Below, in pieces: positions 1 through 5,562 of a stretch of DNA of 5,758 nt. The DNA is from DATDRM01 sp035291705 (lineage in GTDB: Bacteria; Chloroflexota; Anaerolineae; Anaerolineales; UBA4823). The translations under genes were made by a program, and so were the position numbers. The DNA lies in the NCBI GenBank assembly GCA_035291705.1, contig DATDRM010000354.1, positions 1 through 5,758 of the forward strand, given 5' to 3'. Position 1 is the first letter of the stretch, and each line of letters opens with the position of its first letter. The notes under the pieces were generated by a model. That model ran no database searches. It saw only the letters and a list, made by a program, of their open reading frames with translations, and was not told the DNA's origin.

Positions 1-194
1 GCGCTGCCCAGCAGGGCCACCGGCACTGAACCGCTGCTTTTCAGGTTGATCGGGTTGGGATAGCTGCCCGGCCGGATATCGATCGCCACATGCATGTGTT
101 CGTGCTCTTCGTGAGCGTAGGCTGGCTGCAAACCAGGGACGAGCAGAGCTGCCACAAGGCCAAAGAATAGCAAGAGGTTAATTTTCACGCGCAC
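1..194 (-). CDS. Secreted protein with His-rich N-terminus and IDIRPG-type motif (partial, C-terminus off window)
   Basis: Only the first 64 residues are visible; the gene runs off the left edge. Residues 1-27 form a classic signal peptide: basic MRVK start, hydrophobic core LLLFFGLVAALLV, and a likely signal peptidase I site after AYA. The mature end opens with HEEHEHMH (28-35), which has four histidines in eight residues. It continues with VAIDIRPGSYPNPINLKSSG and then VPVALLGS, a motif I know from many secreted or surface proteins of unsettled function (IDIKPGSxPNxINL). The GTG start is chosen because a GAGGAGGA Shine-Dalgarno sequence lies 6 nt upstream (208-201) and an in-frame TGA at 209-207 rules out a longer protein. 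A second GTG at 188 is spaced worse. Export is well supported; the biochemical role is unknown. Metal binding by the His-rich tip is only a possibility. Confidence 0.85.
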   Translation of the reverse strand, partial: MRVKINLLLFFGLVAALLVPGLQPAYAHEEHEHMHVAIDIRPGSYPNPINLKSSGSVPVALLGS

Positions 195-283
195 CAGTTT
201 TCCTCCTCAAAGAATAAGGGTATGGGATTTTCTAAGCGGGCGCCAATGTTCTCCTACTGCATTCCCCATCCGGGTTAGGAAGA

Positions 284-292
284 ATTATAACA
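284..292 (-). promoter_or_regulatory. Extended -10 promoter for the partial secreted-protein gene
   Basis: Reading the minus strand, TGTTATAAT (292-284) is a perfect TATAAT hexamer with the upstream TGn of an extended -10 element. The best -35 at 17-nt spacing is AAGACT (312-307), which is weak, as extended -10 promoters tolerate. Transcription would begin near 277 and leave a leader of about 80 nt before the GTG at 194. The site lies in the AT-rich gap after the preceding gene's terminator, so this gene is probably transcribed separately. This is a sequence match only. Confidence 0.55.
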
Positions 293-388
293 TAGTCGGT
301 CTTATAAGTCTTGGTACAAATGGGCTAATTTAGCATACCCAGCTTCTACCCATTTTCGGGCAATTTCTCACACAAATCAAAGATTGTA

Positions 389-417
389 TTGAGGAGGCAG
401 GGACTCTGCCTCCTCAA
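389..417 (-). terminator. Intrinsic terminator of the Asp-box protein gene
   Basis: A perfect inverted repeat (389-400 against 406-417, 12 bp including two outer A-T pairs) encloses a 5-nt loop at 401-405. The arms are GC-rich (GAGGAGGCAG / CTGCCTCCTC). It begins about 30 nt after the stop codon at 449. On the minus strand the stem is followed by a T-rich but interrupted tract (TACAATCTTTGATTTG), while the plus-strand side has no T tract. The orientation therefore fits termination of the gene at 2221-449. The missing uninterrupted U run makes it a moderate rather than textbook terminator. Confidence 0.7.
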
Positions 418-448
418 CCATCGTCACCGATATTCCACTCTCGACTCT

Positions 449-2221
449 CTAATCATCACTTGGCCGAACGATATCTATGAAGACATCGCTGTCGCCGGCT
501 AGGCGTGCGTCGGTCCAGAATGGATAGAGTCTCAAATCAGCTATCGCCAGACCATTGTAGTCCCCGATGAAGCTGGGAGTACCGAAGAAGGCAGTGGAGA
601 AGTCAGATGATGTGTCCGAGACGCGCAACTCTTTCCATCCATTACCGCCCCAGGATGTAGCCACCCAGGCATCGGTGAGGGTGTTGTCCCCGCTGGCGCG
701 CCGGTCGAAGTACACCACCGCCACCAAACCGTTCTGGCCAACCGCCACCCAGGGGAACCAGTTGTCGAAATTAGGGGGATCCTTACTGATCTTCTTCGCC
801 GCGGACCAGGTGACTCCACCATCCGTGGACTTGCTGATGAACACATCGGTGCTGGTCTGCAGGCCACCCGGGCAGCTGCCATCCGGGTTGAGTAAGGTCG
901 GGAAGGGGAACTCGTCGCCGTTGCGGTTGTCGGCCCAGGTGACGTAAAGCTCATCCTGCGGACCAATGGCAAGATTACCAGCCGCGTTCAGGCGCCAGCC
1001 GCCATTGCAGACTGTCTGGCGGCCGTTGACAGGTGAAATGGGATAGTTATTCAGCCCGTCATACAAGTTCGCTACCTGGTAAGGTCCACTCACCGCAAAA
1101 GTGTCCGGGTCGACCTTGACGACCATAATCTGGTCATTGAAGTTCCCCGCCGCAGTCCAATCACTCTCGTTCTGTTCGTTAAGGAAGTGGACGTAGAGGC
1201 TACCATCCGAACTGACCACTGGATAGGAGAACTGGTTCTCGTCACAGTCATAAGGCGTGGCGTCGGCACCTGAAGCTCCAGGACCAGTGCCGCCGGTCGT
1301 ATCCACCTGGAATTCGCACAGGTCGGCGGAGGCGCCGTTGATCTCGCCTACCACGGTCCACGTCTCACCTTTGTCATCCGAATAGGACAGGTAGATAGGC
1401 GATTCGAAGTAATCGGCGCCACCTTCAAAGAAGAAGCGGGTGTAGGTGACGTAGACCCGGCCATCATGCAGGCCACCGCTGTTGTCGACAGTCATGTATT
1501 CCTTATCCAGGATCACAGAACAATCGAAAGCGTAAGGCCAGTAGTCGACCACACCTAATCCGAGGGCGACTTGCGGCCGCCACCAGGCGACGCCGCCGTT
1601 GTCGGAGCGGTAAACGAACACCCCTCCCTCACAGAAGCTGGCGCTAAAACCGAGGCTGGAATGATAAACCGTGCCATCATTGGCAAAGGCGACGGCCGGA
1701 TCGCCGGTGCCGACCGGAGGCTCAGCAAATCCCGGAAAGTCCGCCGGCGCGATCAAGGCCGGGAAGGTCACCAGCCCATCGTGCCAGGTCCTACCCCGAT
1801 CAAATGAGGTGGAGAACCCGCCGCCGATCGGCCAGCCGGCGCGGTAGTCATTGTAACCGGTAACGATATGCCTGGGATCGTGCGGGTCAACCGCGATGGC
1901 AGTTTCGTTCTGAGCCCGGTTATTGAAGTCCTGGTTCACCAGGATATCGCGGCGGCCATGCCACGCATCATCTGCGTCGAGGGAGCTAAAAGGGGTTAAC
2001 CCAACAACTCCCCCTGCCTGGGGATCCATGCCCCCCAGCTTGGAGACGAGGGAGATGGTAGACTCATAATACCCTGAAAGCTCCATCCCCACCCGTTGAG
2101 GGGTTGTGTCGACGCCGGGCCTGGGCGGCAGCGGCGGGTGTCCCTGGGCGGAGGCGACGGTAGCCAGCAGGCCCAGGATGACCAGGATGCCTAAGATCCT
2201 TGAAATCCGGATGAGTTTCAT
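449..2221 (-). CDS. Secreted Asp-box (BNR) beta-propeller protein, sialidase-fold
   Basis: This 590-residue exported protein belongs to the sialidase/BNR superfamily. Residues 1-25 are a signal peptide (MKLIRISR, then hydrophobic ILGILVILGLLATVA, cleavage after ASA). Four Asp boxes (SxDxGxTW) are visible: S139-W146, a degenerate one at S206-W213 with Asn for Asp and Ala for Thr, S281-W288 and S465-W472. Six Cys (197, 234, 302, 326, 405, 450) could form disulfides outside the cell. There is no lipobox, C-terminal anchor or sorting motif, so it is probably released. I cannot place the arginine triad or Tyr/Glu pair of true sialidases, so enzyme activity is not claimed; glycan binding or a structural role is equally possible. 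The ATG at 2221 is preferred to the in-frame ATG at 2236 because the GGAGGAA Shine-Dalgarno sequence lies between them, 8 nt before 2221, and so would be inside a longer protein. It has its own promoter and terminator and appears monocistronic. Confidence 0.88.
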   Translation of the reverse strand: MKLIRISRILGILVILGLLATVASAQGHPPLPPRPGVDTTPQRVGMELSGYYESTISLVSKLGGMDPQAGGVVGLTPFSSLDADDAWHGRRDILVNQDFNNRAQNETAIAVDPHDPRHIVTGYNDYRAGWPIGGGFSTSFDRGRTWHDGLVTFPALIAPADFPGFAEPPVGTGDPAVAFANDGTVYHSSLGFSASFCEGGVFVYRSDNGGVAWWRPQVALGLGVVDYWPYAFDCSVILDKEYMTVDNSGGLHDGRVYVTYTRFFFEGGADYFESPIYLSYSDDKGETWTVVGEINGASADLCEFQVDTTGGTGPGASGADATPYDCDENQFSYPVVSSDGSLYVHFLNEQNESDWTAAGNFNDQIMVVKVDPDTFAVSGPYQVANLYDGLNNYPISPVNGRQTVCNGGWRLNAAGNLAIGPQDELYVTWADNRNGDEFPFPTLLNPDGSCPGGLQTSTDVFISKSTDGGVTWSAAKKISKDPPNFDNWFPWVAVGQNGLVAVVYFDRRASGDNTLTDAWVATSWGGNGWKELRVSDTSSDFSTAFFGTPSFIGDYNGLAIADLRLYPFWTDARLAGDSDVFIDIVRPSDD

Positions 2222-2485
2222 CGTTTTTTCCTCCATCTTTGGGTGCTTAATAATTGATATGGGTTACTGTTTTGGTTGCAATACAACTGGGGAATTTTCG
2301 CGCACTTCGCTCGACTCACCTCCTTTCCCAACCCAATGCGCACGCGGAAGGGAGTCTTCCGCCGCTTTGGCAGACATGACTTCCAGTGAGACTAAAACAC
2401 GCCGACTTATCGCCGGCGGCATGCTGTGATCGCTAGAATGTAATCCAAGCCGCTGGGAACGCTCTGATTGACTAATTATCTAACC
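2222..2485 (-). promoter_or_regulatory. Long 5' leader of the Asp-box protein gene, possibly regulatory
   Basis: This stretch is the transcribed leader predicted from the promoter at 2521-2492. At about 260 nt it is long for a bacterial gene. On the minus strand it contains a hairpin at 2417-2401 (6-bp stem with one G-U, loop GATAA), a perfect 7-bp hairpin at 2362-2344 (GCGGAAG/CTTCCGC, loop ACTCC), and then AAAGGAGGTGA at 2326-2316, a perfect Shine-Dalgarno sequence far from the real start. The true ribosome site (GGAGGAA) lies just before 2221. I do not recognise a known riboswitch class. No convincing protein gene is present on either strand; the plus-strand reading frame here is antisense to the leader and to the gene's 5' end. 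Confidence 0.4.
2264..2305 (-). CDS. Possible 13-residue leader peptide (speculative)
   Basis: A GTG at 2305 opens a short frame, MRENSPVVLQPKQ, ending in TAA at 2264. It follows the perfect anti-16S match AAAGGAGGTGA at 2326-2316. The gap from AGGAGG to GTG is 13 nt, longer than optimal, and no better start lies in between. It would be a leader peptide in the long 5' leader of the Asp-box protein gene. No run of one amino acid suggests an attenuation peptide. It is listed because the ribosome-binding match is exact and otherwise unexplained. Confidence 0.15.
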   Translation of the reverse strand: MRENSPVVLQPKQ

Positions 2486-2491
2486 ATTACT

Positions 2492-2521
2492 ATTATAAGC
2501 TTTTCCAACCTAAAAAGTCAA
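2492..2521 (-). promoter_or_regulatory. Sigma70-type promoter of the Asp-box protein gene
   Basis: On the minus strand TTGACT (2521-2516) and TATAAT (2497-2492) are separated by 18 nt. This is five of six plus six of six matches to the housekeeping consensus and the strongest promoter in the window. Transcription should start near 2485. The -35 box begins only 17 nt after the stop codon of the DUF3052 gene, so the secreted protein is expected to be transcribed independently of the upstream unit, with possible read-through added. Confidence 0.75.
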
Positions 2522-2538
2522 CATATCGAGGGCCCCTT

Positions 2539-2958
2539 TTAAGGGGTATATTTGTTGCGCTTCTCTTTGCGGATCACAAAGCGGGTGCCATATTCTTCTT
2601 CGAATATTGAGGCGATCTTGTTATCCACCAGGTCAGTCTGCAAGCCGGCAACCTGCATCTGCTCCCATGTGAAGCCGACACGGCGCGCGCGGGCGAATTT
2701 CTTTTTGGGCATAATCGCCCAGATAGCGCCGTCCGGGACGATGTGCAGCTTGAGCTGCTTGAAGCGCTCACCGAGACCAGCCAGCTCATCCGGCCAGAAC
2801 AAGATCAGATCGCAGCGCACCCCACCCAGCGAGGCGGTGAACACAACTCCCGGCGGGCACTGGCTGCGGATCGCCTCCGCCACGCCCGGGGGGGCGTCGA
2901 GCAGGCACACCACCTGGCCCGGCCTGATGCCCAGTTTCCTGGCTAAATCAGAGATCAT
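2539..2958 (-). CDS. DUF3052 family protein
   Basis: This is a 139-residue cytosolic protein of the uncharacterised DUF3052 family. Visible family-like blocks are KLGIRPGQ (8-15) and LLDAPPG (19-25) at the N-terminus, CDLILFW (49-55), the central WAIMPKK (80-86), and the C-terminal LVDNKIASI (110-118) and RFVIRKE (126-132). There is no signal peptide or membrane segment. No catalytic motif is known to me, so no function is assigned. The start is the ATG at 2958, which overlaps the stop of the SRPBCC gene as ATGA. Its AGGAG lies only one base from the ATG, so translation is probably coupled to the upstream gene by re-initiation. A longer open frame running up to 3336 is only a shadow of the SRPBCC gene: its extra residues are Arg/Pro-rich and match nothing in the family. 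Confidence 0.85.
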   Translation of the reverse strand: MISDLARKLGIRPGQVVCLLDAPPGVAEAIRSQCPPGVVFTASLGGVRCDLILFWPDELAGLGERFKQLKLHIVPDGAIWAIMPKKKFARARRVGFTWEQMQVAGLQTDLVDNKIASIFEEEYGTRFVIRKEKRNKYTP

Positions 2959-3353
2959 TCTCCTGAAAAATAGGCTTGCATCGGCTGAAAGTAATAGTCT
3001 TCCCATCCCTGGCGGTATTCCTCCCCCTGGCCGGTGGGGATGTCGCTGTGGTGCAGCGTGATCTGCACGCCTCCTTCGACTTCCTCCAGCAAGACCTCCA
3101 GGCGCGAATCGGCGCTGCCCGGCGGGAAGTCGGTCGTCCGCCAGGCCTGGAAGATGCGCCGGTAAGGCTGTAGCTCGAGGGTCGTACCCTGGATATAGCC
3201 ATCCCAGGCGGTGAACGAGCCGCCCACATGCGGGTCGATCTGGGCTTCTGAACCTGTCAACGCGCCGTGCTCGGCGCTGTCCAGCCAGGCACGATAGAGG
3301 CGTTCTGGAGTCACGCCTGGGATGATCGTCGAGCAATGGATGGTTTCGAGCAT
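2955..3353 (-). CDS. SRPBCC / AHSA1-type (START-like) domain protein
   Basis: This 132-residue protein is one complete AHSA1-type SRPBCC domain, a helix-grip fold with a hydrophobic cavity. The characteristic order is visible: an N-terminal strand (TIHCSTIIPG) followed by the PERLYRAWLD helix (16-25), GGSFTAWDGYI (44-54), LELQPYRRIFQAWRTTDFP (59-77), DSRLEVLLEE (82-91), GVQITLHHSDIP (95-106) and the C-terminal GWEDYYFQPM helix (116-125). Family members bind small hydrophobic ligands or assist other proteins; the ligand here is unknown. The gene starts 16 nt after the PIG-L stop, with AGGAGG (3370-3365) starting right at that stop codon. ATG at 3353 is used. An adjacent GTG at 3356 has slightly better spacing (8 nt rather than 11) and would add one residue. 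The stop overlaps the next start by 4 nt (ATGA). Confidence 0.9.
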   Translation of the reverse strand: MLETIHCSTIIPGVTPERLYRAWLDSAEHGALTGSEAQIDPHVGGSFTAWDGYIQGTTLELQPYRRIFQAWRTTDFPPGSADSRLEVLLEEVEGGVQITLHHSDIPTGQGEEYRQGWEDYYFQPMQAYFSGE

Positions 3354-3369
3354 CACTCCAAAAACCTCC

Positions 3370-4245
3370 TCATCGGGTGCCGTTCACACCAGCGAACAGA
3401 TCGCGCTCGCGCAGACCGGGTTCGGGCGCCGGGTGAGCGCGTATGAATTGATCTACACCTGTTGCCCGGCGAAAGGCCCACTGGAGAGGGCGCGAGGAGG
3501 TGCCCATGCTGCTCTGGCTGGCATGGCAGGCCGAAGCTTCTTCTTTGAGGCTTTGCACCGCCCGGTAATCGACGCGGGCATGCACCGGGAAGGTATCCTT
3601 GGTCAGCGCGAGCAAGTCGATGTCTTGGTTCAGACCGAAGCGCCGGGGGTCTTTGCCGAAGAGGGGCATCAGGCGCACTGCCCAGGCCAGCCACTTGCGC
3701 GGAAAAGTGTGGTAGTAAAGTTTTTGCGGCCGGTAAGGGGGCTGCTCTCCTGGATAGGCGCCTGGGTCGCCGGCAGCGTAGAAAGCCCTCACGGTAGCCT
3801 GATGAATGGCAATATGGTCAGGATGGCGGTAGCCGCCGACAGGGTCGAAGGTCACCACCACCTGCGGGCGCAAGCGGCGGATGATGGCGGTGACTCTGGC
3901 AGCCACCTCGTCCAGGGGAGCAGCGGCCAGCGCCCGGGGGTGCTGGTTTTCCGGCGAACCAGCCATTCCCGAATCGCGGTAATCCAGAAAGTGCACGCCC
4001 GAAAGACCGAGCTTTCCAGCTGCACAACGCAGTTCATCAACGCGCAAGTCGCCGATCGACCGGTAGCCATTCATATGCTGTGGCTCGACTTCGCCCACCT
4101 CGCCGCGGGTGGCACACACCAGGTGAACAGCCACGCCGCGCCGGGCATACAAGGCCAATGTACCCCCCATGCCAAACGATTCGTCATCCGGATGGGCCAG
4201 GACAGCGAGCAGCGTCAGCGGCTGATTTAGAGTTGAATCATCCAT
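3370..4245 (-). CDS. PIG-L / LmbE-family zinc-dependent deacetylase
   Basis: This 291-residue cytosolic protein belongs to the PIG-L superfamily, whose members remove acyl groups from N-acetylglucosamine conjugates and related amides (MshB, BshB, Mca). The zinc site is intact: AHPDDE at 17-22 supplies His18 and Asp21, with Asp20 as the expected general base, and GGYRHPDHIAIH (137-148) supplies His144. CATRGEVGE (44-52), FLDYRDSGM (86-94) and VVVTFDPVGGY (129-139) complete the usual core. At about 290 residues it is MshB/Mca-sized rather than the shorter BshB size. The natural substrate cannot be read from the sequence; a small-thiol precursor or conjugate is one possibility, but no other thiol-biosynthesis gene is in view. 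There is no Shine-Dalgarno sequence before the ATG; instead TATAAT (4259-4254) lies 8 nt upstream, pointing to a leaderless mRNA. It heads the three-gene unit. Confidence 0.93.
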   Translation of the reverse strand: MDDSTLNQPLTLLAVLAHPDDESFGMGGTLALYARRGVAVHLVCATRGEVGEVEPQHMNGYRSIGDLRVDELRCAAGKLGLSGVHFLDYRDSGMAGSPENQHPRALAAAPLDEVAARVTAIIRRLRPQVVVTFDPVGGYRHPDHIAIHQATVRAFYAAGDPGAYPGEQPPYRPQKLYYHTFPRKWLAWAVRLMPLFGKDPRRFGLNQDIDLLALTKDTFPVHARVDYRAVQSLKEEASACHASQSSMGTSSRPLQWAFRRATGVDQFIRAHPAPEPGLRERDLFAGVNGTR

Positions 4246-4253
4246 TAATAGGG

Positions 4254-4259
4254 ATTATA
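4254..4259 (-). promoter_or_regulatory. -10 element giving a probable leaderless PIG-L mRNA
   Basis: The minus strand carries a perfect TATAAT at 4259-4254. Only 8 nt separate it from the ATG at 4245, which is where RNA polymerase would normally initiate, so the start codon would be at or next to the transcript's 5' end. The sequence between is CCCTATTA, without a Shine-Dalgarno match, as expected of a leaderless gene. No convincing -35 is seen; at about 17-nt spacing the region is AGTTTC, inside the heptamer array. Confidence 0.55.
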
Positions 4260-4260
4260 C

Positions 4261-4337
4261 CTGATAGGTGAAAGGTGAAACTTGAAATGTGATGCGTGAT
4301 GAGTGAGTTCACGTTTTACGCTTCACGCTTCACGCAT
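4261..4337. repeat. Array of 7-bp repeats with inverted halves
   Basis: From 4261 to 4337 the intergenic sequence divides into eleven consecutive 7-bp units with no slip in register. On the plus strand the first seven resemble GTGAAAG (for example GTGAAAG at 4268, GTGAAAC at 4275, GTGATGC at 4289, GTGATGA at 4296). The last four resemble the reverse complement (CACGTTT at 4310, CACGCTT at 4324, CACGCAT at 4331). The change of orientation is near 4309/4310. As a result 4291-4306 and 4323-4338 pair at 14 of 16 positions around a 16-nt loop, so the transcript can form a hairpin. It lies between the stop of the E1-rhodanese gene and the PIG-L promoter and could act as a weak terminator, a protein-binding site or a dispersed genomic repeat. 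No coding function is seen. Confidence 0.7.
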
Positions 4338-4343
4338 CGCCGA

Positions 4344-5513
4344 TCAATAGACCGGCATCCGAGGATCCACCTCGCGCGCCCAGGCATTGATGCCGCCCTT
4401 GAGGTTCTTCACCTTGCGGAAACCGGCACTCGCCAGCAGCTCCAGGGCGCGCGCCGAACGCGTCCCCCCTTTGCAGAAGACTACCATCTCATCGGCGCTA
4501 TCCAGCTCGGACAGGCGCTCAGCCAGCTGGCCCAGCGGGATGAGCGTGGCGCCCTCGAGGCGGGAGATCTCCAGCTCGTGAGGCTCGCGCACATCAAGCA
4601 GGCGAATCGCCTCGCCTTGTCCCAGGCGTTCGGCGAGCTGGCTGACATCAATATCCCATCCGCCGCCCACGCTTCCCTGCTCGTGGTCATGGCCCGGCAC
4701 TCCGCAGAACGCTTCATAGTCGATCAGCGCAGTGACTTCCGGCTCCGGCCCGCAAATCCTGCATTTCGGATTCTTACGCAACGAGACAAAGTCAAACGAC
4801 ATATCCAGGGCGTTGAACAATAACAGGCGTCCGATCAGAGGCTGGCCAATGCCCAGGATCAACTTCAGCGCCTCGGTAGCTTGCAGCGTGCCGATCGTGC
4901 CCGGCAGGATGCCCAGCACCCCGCCCTCGGCGCAGGACGGCACCAACCCAGGCGGCGGCGGCTCGGGGAACAGGCAGCGATAACACGGCCCGCGGCGGGC
5001 GTCAAACACACTCACCTGCCCGTCAAAGCGGAAGATCGAACCATATACGTTGGGCTTGCCCAGCAGGACGCACAAGTCATTCGTCAGGTAGCGCGTGGGA
5101 AAGTTGTCCGTGCCGTCGATCAAAATATCATATTCCTGGGCGATGCGCATGGCATTCTCGGAGGTGAACGGCTCGTTGTATACGTCCACCTGGATCTCGG
5201 GATTGATATCCAGCATGCGTCGGCGGGCTGATTCCACTTTAAGCGTGCCCAGCCCGGAGGTGCCGTGGATCACCTGGCGCTGCAGGTTGGAGAAATCCAC
5301 CACGTCATAGTCCACCAACCCGATGCGGCCCAATCCGGCTGCCGCCAGGTAGAGGGCCACCGGGGAACCGAGGCCGCCGGTGCCGATTACCAGCACGCTG
5401 GCCGATTTAAGCTTCTTTTGTCCGCTCAGCCCTACCTCGGGGATGAGCAGGTGGCGGCTATAGCGCAGGATCTCTTCATGCGACAGTTCAACGTTACCAT
5501 TCACTCCAGCCAT
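4344..5513 (-). CDS. moeZ: MoeB/ThiF-type adenylyltransferase fused to rhodanese (MoeZ/MOCS3-like)
   Basis: This 389-residue two-domain enzyme is expected to adenylate the C-terminal Gly-Gly of a ubiquitin-like sulfur carrier (MoaD, ThiS or CysO type) and transfer sulfur to form a thiocarboxylate. The E1 domain (about 10-265) shows SHEEILRYSRHLLIPEVG (11-28), the ATP loop GTGGLGSP (44-51), DYDVVDFSNLQRQ (68-80), DGTDNFPTRYLTND (133-146), zinc pairs C177/C180 and C251/C254, and the conserved Cys194 in PSCAEGGVLG. A Gly/His linker leads to a rhodanese domain (about 286-389) with the LLDVRE block and active-site loop CKGGTR (347-352). All key residues are present. The ATG at 5513 has GAGGA 7 nt upstream and fits the family N-terminus; the frame stays open further upstream but is not family-like. 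No carrier protein is in this window, so the pathway served (molybdopterin, thiamine, cysteine or tRNA thiolation) cannot be decided. Confidence 0.93.
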   Translation of the reverse strand: MAGVNGNVELSHEEILRYSRHLLIPEVGLSGQKKLKSASVLVIGTGGLGSPVALYLAAAGLGRIGLVDYDVVDFSNLQRQVIHGTSGLGTLKVESARRRMLDINPEIQVDVYNEPFTSENAMRIAQEYDILIDGTDNFPTRYLTNDLCVLLGKPNVYGSIFRFDGQVSVFDARRGPCYRCLFPEPPPPGLVPSCAEGGVLGILPGTIGTLQATEALKLILGIGQPLIGRLLLFNALDMSFDFVSLRKNPKCRICGPEPEVTALIDYEAFCGVPGHDHEQGSVGGGWDIDVSQLAERLGQGEAIRLLDVREPHELEISRLEGATLIPLGQLAERLSELDSADEMVVFCKGGTRSARALELLASAGFRKVKNLKGGINAWAREVDPRMPVY

Positions 5514-5562
5514 CAGATAATCCTCTTTAATTGGAACACGGGTTACACAGATTTTTCCTTGC

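Noticed and set aside
541..972. A 143-codon minus-strand frame and a 126-codon plus-strand frame inside the Asp-box gene
   Set aside because: Both are Ser/Arg/Pro-rich shadows of the beta-propeller gene, which carries clear Asp boxes through this region.
2222..2236. In-frame ATG at 2236 as start of the Asp-box protein
   Set aside because: The only good Shine-Dalgarno sequence (GGAGGAA) lies downstream of this ATG and is correctly spaced for the ATG at 2221, which also begins a better signal peptide.
2106..2429. A 107-codon plus-strand frame over the promoter-proximal region
   Set aside because: It is antisense to the signal peptide and leader of the Asp-box gene, has no recognisable domain, and lacks a convincing ribosome site.
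2533..2546. CCCCTTAAAAGGGG palindrome as terminator of the PIG-L/AHSA1/DUF3052 unit
   Set aside because: The GC stem is only 4 bp plus weak A-T pairs, it contains the stop codon, and the next T run is 16 nt away inside the following promoter. Read-through looks more likely.
2959..3336. N-terminal extension of the DUF3052 frame
   Set aside because: The extra 126 residues are Arg/Pro/Gly-rich and overlap the AHSA1-type gene in another frame; the real start is the ATG at 2958.
3322..4230. A 302-codon open frame on the plus strand
   Set aside because: It lies almost wholly antisense to the PIG-L gene, whose zinc motifs are unmistakable. Its product has no family-like motifs, and long antisense frames are common in GC-rich genes.
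4311..4338. The TCACGCTTCACGCAT stretch considered as a CRISPR-like repeat
   Set aside because: Units are 7 bp with no spacers and no cas gene is nearby; it is a tandem heptamer array.
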